Source: NAT127 sp041655035 (lineage in GTDB: Bacteria > Pseudomonadota > Gammaproteobacteria > Pseudomonadales > Porticoccaceae). Taken from it: a stretch of DNA of 28,271 nucleotides. The stretch spans positions 1 through 28,271 of the forward strand of contig JBAZCN010000035.1 of NCBI GenBank assembly GCA_041655035.1, given 5' to 3'. Shown here in pieces: positions 28,203 to 28,271 of this stretch (the stretch's first letter is position 1; every line of letters begins with the position of its first letter). The translations under genes and the position numbers were made by a program. The notes beneath the pieces were generated by a model. That model had not been told where the DNA came from, ran no database searches, and saw only the letters and a list, made by a program, of their open reading frames with translations.

Positions 28203-28271
28203 CATAGGGTGTGCCGACGACAGGAGGCGCACCGGCGGTGCCTGGTGTCTTCCCCGGTGCGCTTCATTCTT
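28203..28271. repeat. Two-hairpin palindromic element, copy E (partial)
   Basis: This starts CATAGGGTGTGCC and matches copy D through the left arm, the 22-bp spacer (two changes) and the first 16 bases of the right arm, where the window ends. Confidence 0.8.

Larger units (their letters stand above)
27870..28271. other. Region upstream of the glycosyltransferase, to the window end
   Basis: These 402 bp have no supported gene. They contain the candidate glycosyltransferase promoter and AT-rich palindromes (27931-27989), about 80 bp without recognised features, and the tandem hairpin elements D and E. Small open frames here are repeat-derived. Confidence 0.55.
28045..28271. repeat. Tandem 131-132-bp repeat, second unit cut by window edge
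   Basis: Unit 1 runs from 28045 to 28176 and unit 2 from 28177 to the window end. Each begins with TGCCTCGGT, CAAGTATTGGCCCGAT and then a hairpin element. Matching positions are 132 bp apart before a one-base difference and 131 bp after it. Only a handful of substitutions separate the units, so this duplication is younger than the one upstream of hemE. The array may continue past the edge. Confidence 0.8.

Overview
The window is high-GC, gene-dense chromosomal DNA from a gammaproteobacterium. The protein families, the type IV pilus operon next to mrcA and aroKB, the Pseudomonas-type rhodanese beside psd, and the gene order all fit this group. The order mrcA / pilMNOPQ-aroK-aroB / gltB-gltD / hemE and the set orn, rsgA, rhdA, psd resemble two chromosomal blocks of Pseudomonas. 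Differences in between (no SPOR/DamX-type gene between aroB and gltB, an HD-GYP-like gene between hemE and psd, abundant hairpin repeats) suggest a different lineage that I cannot name from sequence alone.

Layout, left to right. (1) 1-1781, minus strand: a nucleotidase of the YrfG type, hslR and hslO (Hsp33, cut by the window edge), that is, nucleotide turnover and heat/oxidative protein-quality genes. (2) 1824-3262, plus strand: nudE and cysQ, two phosphate-compound hydrolases coupled by an ATGA overlap. (3) 3378-5825, minus strand: mrcA (PBP1A), convergent with cysQ and divergent from pilM. (4) 5958-12662, plus strand: pilM, pilN, pilO, pilP and pilQ, followed directly by aroK and aroB; the genes overlap or nearly touch and look like one transcription unit. 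(5) 12982-18882, plus strand: gltB and gltD, both subunits of NADPH glutamate synthase. (6) 18883-19431: two tandem copies of a 220-bp unit, each carrying a palindromic hairpin element, in front of hemE. (7) 19432-22300: hemE, then a small inverted-repeat element resembling a MITE, then a DUF3391/HD-GYP-like protein whose HD motif is broken. (8) 22315-25026, minus strand: rsgA, rhdA and psd. (9) 25113-25664, plus strand: orn. (10) 25810-27869, minus strand: a family-2 glycosyltransferase and a WecA/WbpL-like glycan initiation transferase, translationally coupled and bracketed by hairpin elements; this is probably the edge of a surface-polysaccharide locus.

The coding content is mostly conserved housekeeping. 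I see no CRISPR array, tRNA, rRNA, prophage or complete insertion sequence, and no convincing new multigene system. The most interesting material is non-coding: a family of about 82-85-bp two-hairpin elements, present in at least five places, with two arm types, both orientations, covarying stem positions and two independent tandem duplications. One of those duplications also copied what looks like the hemE promoter. The HD-GYP-like protein that has lost its HD histidine is the most interesting protein.
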